Source: Cruorifilaria tuberocauda
Lineage: Eukaryota; Nematoda; Chromadorea; Rhabditida; Onchocercidae
Reading direction: 5' to 3'
Assembly (NCBI GenBank): GCA_013365365.1
Contig: JABVXU010000009.1
Location: 186,001-250,000, forward strand
DNA length: 64,000 nucleotides
Position numbers and translations under genes: made by a program
Shown: piece by piece, positions 18,766-32,026 of the stretch
Layout: each line of letters opens with the position of its first letter
How positions within the stretch are numbered: the first letter of the stretch is position 1
The notes under the pieces: generated by a model
The model's database searches: none
The model's input: the letters and a program-made list of their open reading frames with translations, nothing else
What the model was told of the DNA's origin: nothing

Positions 18766-20480
18766 CTGAAACGCTTGCAGTTGATAATAATAGCTAACTT
18801 ATCTGATAATTTAATGCGATCGTAAACAAACCAAAATGAAAATTTGATTCAGGAAAGCGCTTATGAAATAAGATATTCTAACGATCCGGATAAATTCAGG
18901 ACTGACTAATCACTGTATCTAATACTGTTTCATATTACAGATATTTTAATTCCTGATGGAATAATTCATTGTAAAAAATTATGAGAAGAAAACTTTAACT
19001 ATTTAATTCCAAATTTTATCTTTAATATTTTCTTCTCTTCATTAATGTAATTAACATTCCAAGAAAGATATGTCATAAATTTTTCGAAATGTTAAATTAA
19101 TACAAATAATTTGCATAATGAAAGAATTTGAACATTCCATTTCAAGTTTCTTTCCACTCTTTCTTCTTCACTTTTCCTTCAACAACTTGTCATCCATCAC
19201 TTTCTTACTAATTACTATCAATTATCGCTGACAATATGTCAGCAACAACCACTTGAGGTCTTTTTTGACAAATAATTATTGAAAAAGAGTGAAACAAAAT
19301 TAAAGCACAAATACATTACTATAGAAAATGGCGAATTGTAAATTACAATCGTAGAAATTTGATGATAATTATAGTAATAGTAATTATTACTATTAATGGT
19401 ATTGTTTCAGAAAGAAAAAAATCATGATGATAATTAGTTGAGAAATTGATATGAAAGTTGGAGAGAGAGAGGTTAAAGCTAAAATTTTAGTGACGGAAAA
19501 AGATTGAAAATGAAAGGATATTAGATATTCGAGCTAACTCTTTTATCGATTGCACTATTAAACTTTTTTGGTGTGAATTGCTATTCAGTGATGACATCTT
19601 TTTCTTAGGCTTATCAGACCTGCTAGGCTAGTAGCGAAGATATTGTTTATTGGGTTGTTGTCAGAGTAATATGGCAACAGGGCGAGAACTTTTCAAAACT
19701 TTTCTTTTATGACAAAGCTGCAAATTATTATTGAAAATATTTTCGAAATAGAAAAAAAGCTTATATCATGTTTTAAAGTGCACTCTAAACTGCAGCAATA
19801 ACAGTTAAGCAGTTTACAATAAATTACTGATAGGCAACAGAAGTGCGAAAGCATTAGATTGCCAGCGAGACATGCGAAAAAATTCAATTAATAACAGAAT
19901 GGTCAAGAGATATTTCACAATGCCCGAAGTATTACTGTGCCATCTTCTGGGTATTGCATTATAATCGCTCAATGTAAACATAAGATCGATGTTTTGAAAT
20001 GTTGTGATTGCAATGAAGTAGAAAAGAGAGTTAATCATACTACTAGGTGTTACAGAAGATTTCTATGCCATGATGAAAAAGCAATCACAAAACAGTATGA
20101 GGTCAAAAGCTGCTAACACTGCTCAAACATTAATAAGAATAATAATTTAACAGAATAAATTAGTAGTAAATATAAACTGTGAATTTATTTTCATTAGAGG
20201 GAGAAGTTTGCAGGAAAGGATTGATAAAAAGAAAAGGTCGCTGTGACAGTGCTGGTTATCGCGACCGCGACACTACTCACAATAGTCCATTGTCATTCTA
20301 TAGGTGCAATGTGTGTGTGTGACGGTGTCGATCTGTTTGTCTGCTTATGTGAACACCTAATGAGAGGTTTCTGCAGAATGAAATTTCAGAGTAATCTGAT
20401 GCCAGAAGTGGTTGGATAGGGACGATACGATCGGGTGAAAAATAAGGAAGCGCCCGTTGATACTATTTGGACATAATCTA
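18766..20480. other. mostly AT-rich DNA with a possible coding patch at 19.8-20.0 kb
   Basis: A minus-strand frame from ATG at 20038 to a stop at 19814 (74 codons) reads like a membrane protein fragment (KYLLTILLLIEFF). It has a possible phase-1 donor near its end, but no phase-matched partner exon was found. A 10-bp inverted repeat with a 1-base centre lies at 19375-19395. Nothing else is supported. Confidence 0.35.
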
Positions 20481-20950
20481 TATTTAGATAGATGGGAATA
20501 CTGTTGCATTATGTGCTTGACCACTGGTGAATGCAATGTCCACTAGGCTAACATTAGCATCTGATGAAAGAGTAAAGAGACTTGGTTGAAGACATGATCG
20601 CGATCGTCTCTGAATACCGGGAGTGAGAAGATGGTAATGTCTGAGATGTGCGGTGAAGGGAAGTGTGCGTCTACCACAGTGTGGGGAGTTCGACGACCGG
20701 CGCTTGACCCGAACTGGTACAGAGGGCACACTGAACGACCGAACACCTCCGTCCTCCTCCTCGCTTATATGCCGATAATAGCAGCCTTGTGCTGCTGCTG
20801 CTTCCTTCCTCTCCCTCGTCTACGTTGTCGAGACTCGTAAACAGCCTCGTAACCGTCTCATCTCTGAACACACAATGAACCGACCCGCCGGATCGCCTCA
20901 TACCGGTAACAGACCTCTTCTGTTGCGATAATTGAATGGATAGCACTTAG
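20480..20950. promoter_or_regulatory. GC-rich island, candidate promoter or 5' exon
   Basis: This stretch is strikingly GC- and CpG-rich against its AT-rich surroundings, and it is open in several frames on both strands. On the plus strand a TTATATGC word near 20765 precedes a GCTGCTGCTGCTTCC tract and a long pyrimidine run, then an ATG at 20875 (MNRPAGSPHTG) with a phase-1 GTAACA donor. On the minus strand several frames of 66-91 codons overlap. The features fit a transcription start region, but I cannot tell for which gene or strand: lit-1 lies 6 kb away on the minus strand, or there may be an unassembled plus-strand gene. Confidence 0.4.
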
Positions 20951-23900
20951 GAACATGGAAAATTTGATGTCAGCGTGATAAGTAAACCTCTGTTGTCCAG
21001 AAGAAATGACCAGTTCGGGGGACAGAGTAACAATCAACATCGGAACATTAGTGCTCAATCAAAGAAGATCATTATCATCGTTGTATCAGGCTCATATCAC
21101 TATCATTCTCAGTTGACCAAGGGATCTCTTCCAATGCTTTTCTATATTTCTCATCAGATCCAATGAATTTTTGATTAGGTATTGCGCATCAATACTTCAG
21201 GATATAGAAGACAAATGTCAGTACATTTCCTGCGTAATCCGGAAATATCTCTCAGGAATCGAAGCCAATCATTGAAATGAACAAACGGGAAATTAAACAT
21301 TTTATCGAATACAGCCATAATGTTCAATAAAATTTGCCAAGTTTCATGGAGTTAAAAATAAAATTTTAATATTAATTGAAATTCAGCAATCATTTTAATG
21401 ATTAACGCCAAAAGAGTCGTATTTCTGAATTTGAAAGGAAAGAAGTGATTCTTGCTCTTTTGAAGACTAAGAATTTTTCGAACTTCAGACAAGAAAAGTC
21501 TCAGTATCATAATAATTTCTGAAATTTTGTTTCATCATAGGAATACACCTACGAGTGGTACTGTTTTTCAAATATGTCATCACCTTCAAATTTCTTTCAT
21601 AATATTATCAGTTAGCAATTTAAGAGTGAAAGTAACCTTCAGCTTCTTTTTAATATTATTAACTTATCAAAATCTTATTTTAATATTCAGATGTACTCAG
21701 AATAGAAATTTTACTCAATCAATAAAAATTCATTTTGTTAAAAAATTAAATGAAGAGGAAAGTTCACAAGTTGCAAAAAAAAGAACTATAAGCGAAAAAA
21801 AAGATGTGAAGGAAGAAATAGAATCAAGAAAAATATGTGATATTCATTGATCCTGCTATCAGTCAATGAAATAGAACATCATTGTTGTTAAAATCTCATG
21901 ACTGATAATATTAATTATCCTTCTTCATACCTGACACCAAATGGAAGAGTTCCCGATGTACGGTATATTATAAAACGATAAACAAACACACATGTATTGA
22001 TATCCATATATAAATAATCAAATTTGCTGTTAAAACTGTTATCTTTCCAAAGTTGAAAGTTCTAATCTTCAGCTAAAATTTTGAAAGTTATAACTTTGGA
22101 GTTATACTTTTTTTTATGGCATAAAGTGTAGAAGTAATCCAAATATAATTTAAAAATAAATTATCTTAATGATTTGTCTTCAAATCGTCTTGAACAAATC
22201 GGAACTTTGACCTTTGAAGTATTACTACAATATCTCTCTTTCACTATCACCTTCCCTTAATTAATCGAGTTCAATTCAAATTTATAACGCTATTTTCCTT
22301 CATCTCTCTGATCATGGAATCTTATGATCCGTACGATCCGTACGATATCCATAGTACATTATAATTTAATGTCTAACATTAAATTACCGTATAAGAAAAA
22401 AAATTTGGAATAAAAAATGACTTTGATATAATTTCTCGTACCGACCGCTATATGACATCCCCCTGCAAACGTAGACAAAACATCGTAAATTATGGACTAA
22501 TCAAAAATTTATGACGCAGACGGCGGGGGAGATTCTGGTCGTGTGAATCAGAAGTTTAACAGTTTCTTGAAGCAAAAGGCCATTAATGACTGACCACAAA
22601 AAACCTGCTGCATTCTATTCATTGAAGGTGAAAATTCATTGAAGGTCCTTCTAAATAAAAAAATGATTGAAACAATTCTTTTGTTCAAGTTAATACTTGC
22701 GATTGATGGTAAAATTAAATTAATTTCAAGAATAAATGGTACCCAAACAGCTAAATTTAACATTTTTTTTCGCATAACTTTCGAAAACTTATTAAATAGA
22801 ACAAAAACCTTCAGCGCATTAAGTTCACAGAAAAAGAGAGGAAAAAAGCAAAGGATTGAATGGCCGAGAGGTACAAACAATATCGGTGATAAAAGTTTGT
22901 TAGGCTAAAATGGCTGCACAGTCCCTTGCAAGTTAATTATGAATGGATGAATGTGTTTTCTAATAGTGCATTCTAATTTACGGATGAATTGAAGGAACGA
23001 TTCAGATGCATGGATACAATTATTCCATCACCAAATCACTGAACTATATTCAATAATGCGATGGAATGATCATATGCTAAATTTAAAAATAATCAAATTA
23101 GCTATCAAAAAATAGCATCAATCAAAATAAGGAAGTCGTTATTGAAGTATCAAGGCAAGAGAAGAGAAGGCGTGAAGGGAGAGAAAGAAGGAAGAGAATG
23201 GAAGAGGGGAAAGTTTATTTGGAAAGCTGCTATAAATTTGATGCACATAAAACATTAATTCAATAGCTTTCGTCTTTGTCGTAAAAAATCCTTTCTAAAA
23301 ACTACCACAAATCAAATGTGTAATCAAAAAGCATTGCCCATTCTTAGCTTTCAAAATTGTAAATGAATGAAGTAAGAGATGCCTTAAAGCACATTAGAAG
23401 CGGACAATGGAATCAGACAAGAAGGTCGATGATACAATAAATAATAATTAACGATAGAAGAATGATTAAAGTATCAAATAACTACAGCAATAGCAAAAAC
23501 AACTAATACTACTGCTACCATATAAGTAAGGTATTCTGATGAATGTATTTGGAGTCGGTTTGTATGACAACTAACAAGTAAATTCAATTATCAATTAATA
23601 TTATTTCAGTCATCAACAACCACTCATTACTATTTTTACCTCTAATGACAATGCTCATTACCACACTATGATTTATGCAATATAAATGAAAACGGATAAT
23701 CAGTGGAAGAATTGAAATGAAAAAAAGATGAAGGAGAGGAAAAATAAATCCTGAAATAGATGGACAAGAAAGAAGAAAGCTGGCTTCTGAATCCAAGCAT
23801 AGCTTTCGTGTAAACAAAGGCTAATTTATATAAACTATTACTTACCCTCACTTATCACTTTTTTGACAATACTTCTTGAGAAATAAGAAAAAAATGGATG

Positions 23901-24789
23901 AAATTGAAACACCAAAAGGGCGAATAGAATGAAATTCTCAATGATAAGGGAAAATATTAATTTCTCAATCAAGATAATAATTTAAAATAGACATTTAGAA
24001 GAAAACACTTAAATCAAAAACGTGAAATTTGAACTTTTACCTGTTGATAGAATTCTTGCTCGCTGAACAAATTTAGTATCCGAACATTCGTCGGTTCGTA
24101 ATTGTTCTATTGCGATTACGCAAAATTTCGCTTTTTCTAATGATTGCCGTTGCAGTGAGTGAAGAAATGATAAGAAAAGTGACCAGTGACCACAACCAGC
24201 AGAGCACCGCAATATACCTTCACGAGACTGACGTGGAATACAATCAAGCCAATAGAGAAAATGAAGTATCAGGAATGGAAATTCAGCAGAACATTTGTGC
24301 GTCGGTTGTTACTTCTTTTCCAATATTTCAGAATTGCAGTTGTGAAAAATGAAGAAAATAATTCAAAAATGTTGGATTTTTTGAAGAAGAACACTGAATG
24401 GAAATAGATAAGTGACTGATAATGGTTATGTTTCTTGGCCTATTAAATTTCAGTATTTTCAACAGAAAGAATGGACTAAGAGACTCTTAGAAAATAGGAA
24501 GAAAGTTTCCCAGAAACTTTCAATTTTCGCTCTTGCTCGCCAAACGGAGAAAGCCGCTGAAATTAAATAAAACAAGATTAGTTTTTTGTCAGATAATTTT
24601 CCATTTTCAATTGCTTTCTGATGTGTCTCAACGCCAATATGACGCTTCCCTGAGATCAGTTAGAGAACGGGAAGAGTTATCTCACGAAATATTATTGCTA
24701 TGAAGATTGGATAGTTTCATATTAACTGATCTGAATAATCGATTCAGGACAGATAGGAATAAAGTGCAAAATGGCAAGATGAAAGACAA
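20951..24789. other. AT-rich DNA with two weak plus-strand exon candidates
   Basis: Two plus-strand patches could be exons. At 21691-21850, after a good acceptor (TAATATTCAG), a Lys/Glu-rich end reads to TGA. At 22521-22593, after GACGCAG, a frame reads GGGDSGRVNQKFNSFLKQ to a TGA. The second would accept the phase-1 donor of the short ATG exon at 20875. None is supported by homology. The overlapping 89- and 110-codon frames on opposite strands at 22.55-22.9 kb are probably chance. Confidence 0.3.
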
Positions 24790-24845
24790 AACTTAAATTA
24801 CTTCCTGGTTTCCTCAGTGAAGTAAATCAGGAAGTAATCTAAGTT
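24790..24845. ncRNA. candidate miRNA-like hairpin
   Basis: Two 22-base arms (24790-24811 and 24824-24845) pair almost completely around a 12-base loop. There are only two non-Watson-Crick positions: one A:C mismatch and one G:T wobble on the plus strand. Arm and loop lengths fit a nematode microRNA precursor. The arms are moderately GC-containing (ACTTCCTGG), so this is not a simple AT palindrome. I do not recognise either arm as a known microRNA. Alternatives are a short inverted-repeat element or chance. Strand is unknown. Confidence 0.35.
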
Positions 24846-27069
24846 CATTGATTTATTGAGATTTAGTAATCATTTATAAGAAATTAAATTGTCCACCATT
24901 TGCTCCTGCTTTAACAAGAAGTATTCTGAGATAAAATAGAGAATTTTAATATCTTGGAATAAAATTTTCGGAGAGTAAGAGAGAGAGATAGAGGAAGAAG
25001 AAATGAGAGAGACAAGAACAGGATGAGAATGAAAGGAATGAAAAATATGATTAAGAGAGGAGATGCTGAAGAGGAAAAAACGAAGAATTATTATGATACG
25101 GTGCATCTTCAGAGAAAAAACTTGAATAGGCTCTCCAAGAAAAGACAAGAAAAGAGAATGAGCGATAAGATAAAAGGGAAAGAAAGAGGTCACATTATCA
25201 CTGAAAATAGTTGTTGTCATATCTTTGGAAACAATTTTTTGTCACACATTCGGACAAACAATCCTCTGAAATAAGCTGAAAGAGTTATGAAGAGCAGAGA
25301 AGAGAGAGAGAGAGAGAGAGAGAGTGAAGAGCAGTTGGAAGAGAAAAATCGTGTCTAAACTGATGCTATTGCAAAAAACAAAACATCTCTCTTTCTTCCC
25401 TTATACATCTTTCTGATTGATAGCAAAAAAATGTCTCTTTTTTAAGAAATTTTCATTGCTCCTTGTCTCGTACAGAAAAAAGCGGAGTGTCGCCACGTAA
25501 CTACGTGACAGTTACTGCCAATATTAAATACTATTTGTTTATTTCACCATTAACAATTATGCATAATTTTGAGGAGGGAAAATTTAGAATCCTCGAGATC
25601 AGATGTTAAGTGTTTCTTCTCTTTCTCATTTTTTTCCATCTACTTCATATCATAATGACCTGGAAATAACAGTAAATTATTTTCAAATTACAACAGAGGA
25701 GAAAAATCATAAAAGAATTATTTAGTGCTGTAATCCATGAGCGCTTTACTGTAACGATGTGATACGTTAGCAATAATACATATTTATCCTCTAACCTCAT
25801 CATATTCAATCCTATAATATCAATGTAATTAGAAAGAATATAAGTGCTGGGAATTAAAGTAATTTAAGGAACCTTTTTGTATTCCTATAGGAATAATTGC
25901 AGATATACTTAGTGTAATCTTTAAACTGTTCTTGCAAAAAAAGAAAAGAGTGGCGAGTGATTGCTATTCTGAAAAAAAGTAAATGCGTAATGAATAGCAG
26001 CGGAGATGAGAGACAGAAGCGCAAATTGTTCATTTCGTTAGATGGCAAATGGAAGGAACAGTTTCGAGTATTTTTATGCTTGCTAATTTTACTACTGCTA
26101 CTAATACAACAGCTAAATTTTACACACATACACACACACTCATCAACTGTATTAAAAAACAAAAGGAATATAAAACAACTGTATTTCTCAATAGATCGGT
26201 TTTATAACACAGCGAATGCTTTTGTGATTTTTTCAAATTTTAAAACTTGTCTTCCCGTAAAAGATAGTTAAGGATTTGATTGCAAAGAAGTGAATACACT
26301 AATGAAAGACAAAAAAGTAAATAAGAAATATAGTTTGATGATTGGGCGATATTTATCAAAAACAAAAAGTAGGAGGAAACAACCTGTAATTCATGCCTTT
26401 ATCTCTCTCACACATTTTCTCTCTCTCTCTCTTCGTCCCTCTTTCTTCCCCTCTCTTAATCGGTGGTAGCAAAAGTTTGTCACGGAGAACGAAACTCCGA
26501 ACTTCGAGTAAAGGTTTATATTGCCGCCAAAGTGCATTTCAGTACATACCATTCTGTGTTTCCCTCATTTCTCTTTACACTATCAAACACGGAAATTTGG
26601 TCTTTGGTGCCATAAACTCAAGAAAGTAGGAAAAAACAGTAACGGTATGCTGCGTGACAGATAGCAGTAAGCTTACTCTTAACATTATGCACTTCCGATA
26701 AATTAAAAACCGATCAGTAAAATGCATTTTTGAACACCATACTTTTGCTAGAATTTGAAGGGAACTTCTACAATGCTGTTTGCATTGATGATAAAATCGT
26801 CACGCTATGATAACAAATTGTTTTAAATAATGAAAAATTATCTATTTTGAAAATTTTTATTATTGAGACTTAAAAAACATTTCGAAGTTCTAAATTTTAA
26901 TGAAAGCAATTGTAAATAGGAAATGCTTGTTTGCCTGAAATGAATTTACAATTTGAACAAAGAATTCAAGATAAGATTTCGTTGAAAACGAGAAATAAAA
27001 AATTTTCCTTAAAGGGGAAAAAGAGAAAAAGCCTAATTTCCCTTAAGCCATTTTGGTTGAAAGCAACAG
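24846..27069. other. AT-rich DNA with purine-rich tracts and an (AG)n run
   Basis: Long purine-rich stretches (24.96-25.3 kb) and pyrimidine-rich stretches (26.39-26.46 kb) create open frames of up to about 116 codons that are compositional artefacts. I see no supported exon. Confidence 0.5.
25301..25324. repeat. (AG)n microsatellite
   Basis: An uninterrupted AG dinucleotide run of about 12 units lies within a longer purine-rich region. Confidence 0.9.
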
Positions 27070-27165
27070 AGTGATAATGATAATAGTGATAACAATGACA
27101 AAAGCGGTAATAATGATAACAGTGATAAAAGTGGTGATAGTGATGACAGTGATAGTAATGATAAT
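27070..27165 (+). repeat. degenerate GAT/AAT/AGT triplet repeat
   Basis: These 96 bases consist almost entirely of GAT, AAT, AGT, AAC, GAC and AAA triplets. Read in frame they give 32 residues made only of Ser, Asp, Asn, Lys and Gly, followed by VCAEMKPEKF and a stop. A TGA lies just upstream in the same frame, and there is no ATG. Similar but shorter degenerate stretches occur at about 34.92-34.99 kb and 62.35-62.45 kb, which argues for a simple-sequence repeat rather than a conserved exon. Confidence 0.6.
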
Positions 27166-27793
27166 GTTTGCGCAGAAATGAAACCAGAAAAGTTCTAACT
27201 GCAAACTATTAGAATTTTTCTTCCTAAAAAAATCATCGGATATTTGTCAAAATTTTCAACTAAAATTGAAACGTGGAAGAGGAGAAGGAATAAAAAGCAT
27301 TACATTACTTACATTACGATACAGCAATATATCACTTTGCGTAAAAAATTGTGCGTTTTCACCACTGCCACGAGTTTTTTCTTCCGAAATCAAAAACACG
27401 TTTTTCGAAAAATGCAAAATATTGGAACATACCTTCAGGTATATTTATAAATATATTGAAATCGCAGAACTCTCAAACTATTTGGTGCGATTGCATTTTG
27501 GAAGTTTAACAAGTATAATGAATTAATGTGATCAGATACGACCATTTCTTTTTAAATCTCTTTAATCAAGCCATCAATTATGATATTATTTAAAAAATAA
27601 GGTAGAATATAAACTGTCCATCTTATTTTAACACACCTATCCATTACAGTAACTAGACAAAAATATATCCCTAAAATAGATGTTATTTCAAAGATACAAC
27701 AAGAAAAAATAATAAAAAAGGGATTAAAAAGGAGTTTGCACCAATGTGATGAACGGATAAAGCTAAGAAAAGATTATCTGAAAAGCTGCGAGG

Positions 27794-28039
27794 ATGCGAT
27801 ATATCAGAGGAAAGCAGGAAGAATTTCGAAAGACTTATGAAAGTTGGGAGGTGGATGACAACAAATTAAAGATGGTTTTCGCCAAACAAATTGAAGATAT
27901 ATGGAAAAGAGATTTGAACAGAACTCGTTTGTGCCCGTATGGATATGTATTCCCCACTCAATGGTCTCAAATTCACCTGATGAACACTTCCGCATCATTT
28001 GACAGAACTGGGACACTTGACATCATCCTAAATTTGTGA
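27794..28039 (+). CDS. unrecognised 81-codon open frame, uncertain
   Basis: A frame from ATG to TGA has protein-like use of all residue classes, with a charged first half and a second half such as CPYGYVFPTQWSQIHL. It sits in a locally GC-richer patch. No splice partners were found, and the opposite strand is also open for 70 codons. It may be a small single-exon gene, one exon of a larger gene, or chance. I do not recognise it. Confidence 0.25.
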   Translation: MRYIRGKQEEFRKTYESWEVDDNKLKMVFAKQIEDIWKRDLNRTRLCPYGYVFPTQWSQIHLMNTSASFDRTGTLDIILNL

Positions 28040-31000
28040 CGTAAACTTAAATGTTTCCGTTAAAACTTCAAAAGTAAGATTTCAATCGTCACTTCACGGA
28101 ATTTCATGAATGCTCTAGTGGATAACTAAGTTCGCTCTCGGAAAGTGATGGCATTAGTGGAAAACAATGGATATATATATCTTTTAATCAATTTCAATAA
28201 AAAATTTCAATTAATTGATCGCTTTGATCGTTTTCTTCCATCATTTTACTGCTGAAAATTTGCTGTCAAGCAATCGTATTTTGTGATAGGATATTTCTCA
28301 CAATATATTATGAAAATATTTTGAAATTTCACACTGATATCATTAAAAACGATTCATAATTGAAATTGTCAAACTTTCAGCATCTTTTTAGCACCGATCC
28401 ATTTTATAAATCAGTTAAAGTGAGGAAGTGTTCGGTTGAAATTTATAAAATAGCTATCGAATTTTTCTTCTTTCCTCTTTTTTCTTCGTGAAGCTAAAAA
28501 TATCCATTACTTTGAAATAAGGATAAGTGTAACATCTGCCTAGCTTTTTTTTCATAGTAGCAAATATCATTCAATGATTACATCATTTAATTTCGCGTAC
28601 TTTTAAAAAATTCAAAATTCAATGCTTAAATTTCTTCTGGTTTTGAAGTTTATGTAAACGTTATTAGAAGCAGTCATTTCCATTTCAGATTTTCCTTTTT
28701 TTGTCAATACATATTTCCGCATACTCAATTTTGCATAAAAAAGAAATTGACCCGAAAGGAATGATGTTCTGCATGCTTCTCTTGCAAATAAAGCTGACTA
28801 ACTAGCTATGAAAGAATGAAAAGCCACCATAAATCATTTTTCAGACCTGACTCCACCATTCACATAGACCAGTTTAATCTTCATCAATCATTTTAAGAAT
28901 AAAATCATATGCTTGATTTGTTTGATTGATCCATAGTTGTCAATAATCAATCACATACTCTTAATTATCCTAAGCACGAATTCGAATTAATTTGATTTAA
29001 AAATTAAAAAAAGAATGAGAGCTTTAAAAAATATGACGTTTAAATGGAAATTTTGATTAACATATAATAAAGGTAAAAGGTTCATAAAGAAACACTGCTG
29101 AATAGTTGACAAAAGAAAAAAAAAGATGCAAAAAATGTTTAAGATTTAGGAATTACAAGGTTATAGGAATTGTCAATATGCAATGCGAGAAGAGTCCCTT
29201 GTTTGACTAGTTATTAATAAGCTTACAATAATGCATAGAATATACCGGGTACGGGTTAGCTCTCTTGTCGATTATAATGCGATTAAGTTGCATGACAGTG
29301 ATGGGGAGAGGATAATTCATACACACAGAAAACATTTAAATAAAGCTATTTGAAAGCGCATAAAAATAGATTTCAATAAATTACTACAATTCAATCATGT
29401 CATGAAAAATTTATAAAAATTAAATTTTGATTGTAAAATTTCATCAGTGTCATTCATTCGATGATGAAAAAATAGTTGAAGAATGATTTCCGGGGAAAAT
29501 CAACGATGTCAGCTATTAAACTGTTCTATCAATCCACTCATTTGATTAGATGATTGAGTGATTAGTACTGAAGAATAAACTTTAAACTTTCTAAAGTCAT
29601 GCAATAGATCTTTCAGAAAGAAGCCGACTTTAATATATTCCTTCACAATTACATTTATAAAAGAGGTCACAGAGTGAAAAAGCAAAAGCTGGAGAGATGA
29701 TGGATTGAAATATTAGGAGTGATTGACACAAATGTCAGAAATGATAAGACACTTCTCATAGAATAAACAATCATTACTGAAAATATCAACTGAATTTAGG
29801 AGCTATTAATTGAAACGTACAATTCCAGTCGTTAAACAGTTTGGAATTAAACAATGTACAATTCTAATCGTTACACATTTTGATAAGTAACAAGTGGAAG
29901 TTTTTCCATTTCCTGCAAACTACTTTTCTACCTGAAAACTTTTGAAAGAATTGAGATGTAAGAAGTGAAGATTAATTTAGATATTTTATCACGATAAAAT
30001 TAATAAATCAATCATATCGTTATCAATTCACTGAACTTATCATTCTGTCACTATTTATCGCTGTTTGCTGTGATAATTATGATAATGATTTCGCTGACAC
30101 TTTGAAAGTTCAAAATATCAGTGAACCGCCGTTTCCGTGATAAAAAATTACGAAATTATGAACACGAAAATCAGAAACTTCAAAATTACCGATAACGCGC
30201 AAGCAATTTGGGAAATAATTTAGGAAAAGATACAGAGATAGAAAATCAGTAAAATCAGCGAATGCTAGATATTGAGACGCAGAGATTGGAACAGAAATAT
30301 CCGTTAACAAAATCTTATTTTGAGAAATGATTTTTTTAATAGAAACAGAAAGTTTCATTTTAAAAATTCATTTTTCTAATATTAAATAATTAATAATAAC
30401 AGTTAGTAGAGATTTTCTCTACAGGAAAGGATGACAGAATTCTGTAGAATAGTTGCTACTGTGAAGCAGAAACTATGAACAGTATTTCAGGATAAGAAAT
30501 TTTTCTTAAAAAAAGAAAAAAGTTAAGAAATTTGGAACGTGAAGAAAAAGACCACCTAAACGGAAAGAAGAGCAGCTATAAAGTGCGTGCAGAATTTTGG
30601 GAAATTCTTTTTATTTCTTTCCTCACCTTTACAAAATATTTTATAAAGTTATTTTTAAGCCTCCTTTTTTACATTCACTAACTGCATATTCATTGGGGCA
30701 CAATTAAACAATTTTAATTAATGATTATTTTTCATACAAACATTTATTGCGATTCGTACGAGAAGAATTGTGTAAAGCTAAAATTTCAGTATCCTTTAAA
30801 TCTAAACCATTCAAATTTTAATTAATATTGGAAAAAGAAATTCTGAAAATTCGATAAGTTTTTATTCACATAACTTCGAGGATTTTTGAGAGCCAAAACC
30901 TTATACAATTTTTCAAATAAGAGAGGAATGAGAGATTGAACAATATTAGCTATGGTATAGAAAAGAAAGGATCTTAAACAATCTAGAAGATTCACGAAAG

Positions 31001-32026
31001 TGAAAATAGCCTAAAATATAACCATTTTCATTGAAATAAAGTTCATACATTCACTCGTCAAAATCGGTTTATATCAATGAAGATATCGTCAGTGAATTCA
31101 TATCGTATGGAAATTTCATGTCGAACTGTAAGAAAGAAAACGGTAAATAAACAGCAATTCGCTCACAAGTACGATTGAGAAAATATCGCAAAAAACGCTT
31201 GACGAATGAATTTTGTTTCGTTTTGTAAGCATACACTTGAAAAGAGGGAATGAATGACAACATGAAAACACACACACGCATATATATAATAAAATTAAAA
31301 CCAAATTACGTTTTGTAATTAAGAAGAGAAGAAAAAGGAATTTATAGCAAATCTAGCTGTTTTTAGATTCCTAAAAGTATAGCCAAATTCAAAATGAAAA
31401 TCGTTTTGATATAGATTGTATGATAATGAATAATTAGTAGAAAGTGAAATATAACAAGACGCCAAAAAATCATTTTTCATCTGTTCGTCTTTCATCCGTA
31501 TCATCGAAATTATTATGATAACTAGGGTAATCACCGATATATATTCTTTTACAGGTCATCTGAAATTCGAATATTTTACTTCCTGATTTGAATGCAGCAT
31601 TCCTTTAAATTATTGCTATATAAAACAAGTATTCAATCATCGTTCTCAGATACATGATTACTTTTTTTACTCTTCAAAAAAATCTCGTATTTTTAGAAAG
31701 AGTCTTTTAAACTTCGACATTTCCAAAAAATAAGTATTAGTGAGAATTTCCTAAATATCTGGAAGTATAAATTATTTAAATTTAATTCAATGATAATGTT
31801 TGCTCTTTCAACAATTGTTACACAAAGCCAAGCGTACGAGAATGATTACACATTTTGATGACAAAATAATAGGAAAATTTGGGAAGCAATCTTACAATGA
31901 TCTTCCTAGAAGGTTATCATATTTAACGGATGGGATAAAAATGGCTTGGATAACAGCTAAAAATCTCGAAAATTCTTCTGAAATAGATATGAGATAACAT
32001 ATTTTTCGTGAAGCACGTATGCATAT
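28040..32026. other. AT-rich DNA, no supported gene
   Basis: No exon is supported. A diverged direct repeat of about 22 bases (19 of 22 identical) occurs at 29818-29839 and 29856-29877. Open frames of 60-80 codons here look like chance. Confidence 0.5.

Noticed and set aside
22548..22908. Overlapping 110- and 89-codon frames on opposite strands
   Set aside because: Both strands are open over the same bases with no recognisable motif; probably chance in low-stop sequence.
24110..24352. 80-codon frame with a signal-peptide-like start
   Set aside because: The first codon is TTG, not ATG, and no exon partner was found; the hydrophobic start is probably accidental.
24870..25220. 116-codon minus-strand open frame
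   Set aside because: It is the complement of a purine-rich tract (AGAG, GAAA); it has Ser/Phe/Leu-biased composition and no splice signals.
25301..25324. CRISPR or other array-like repeats
   Set aside because: All tandem repeats in the window are simple microsatellites; none has spaced, non-repetitive units.
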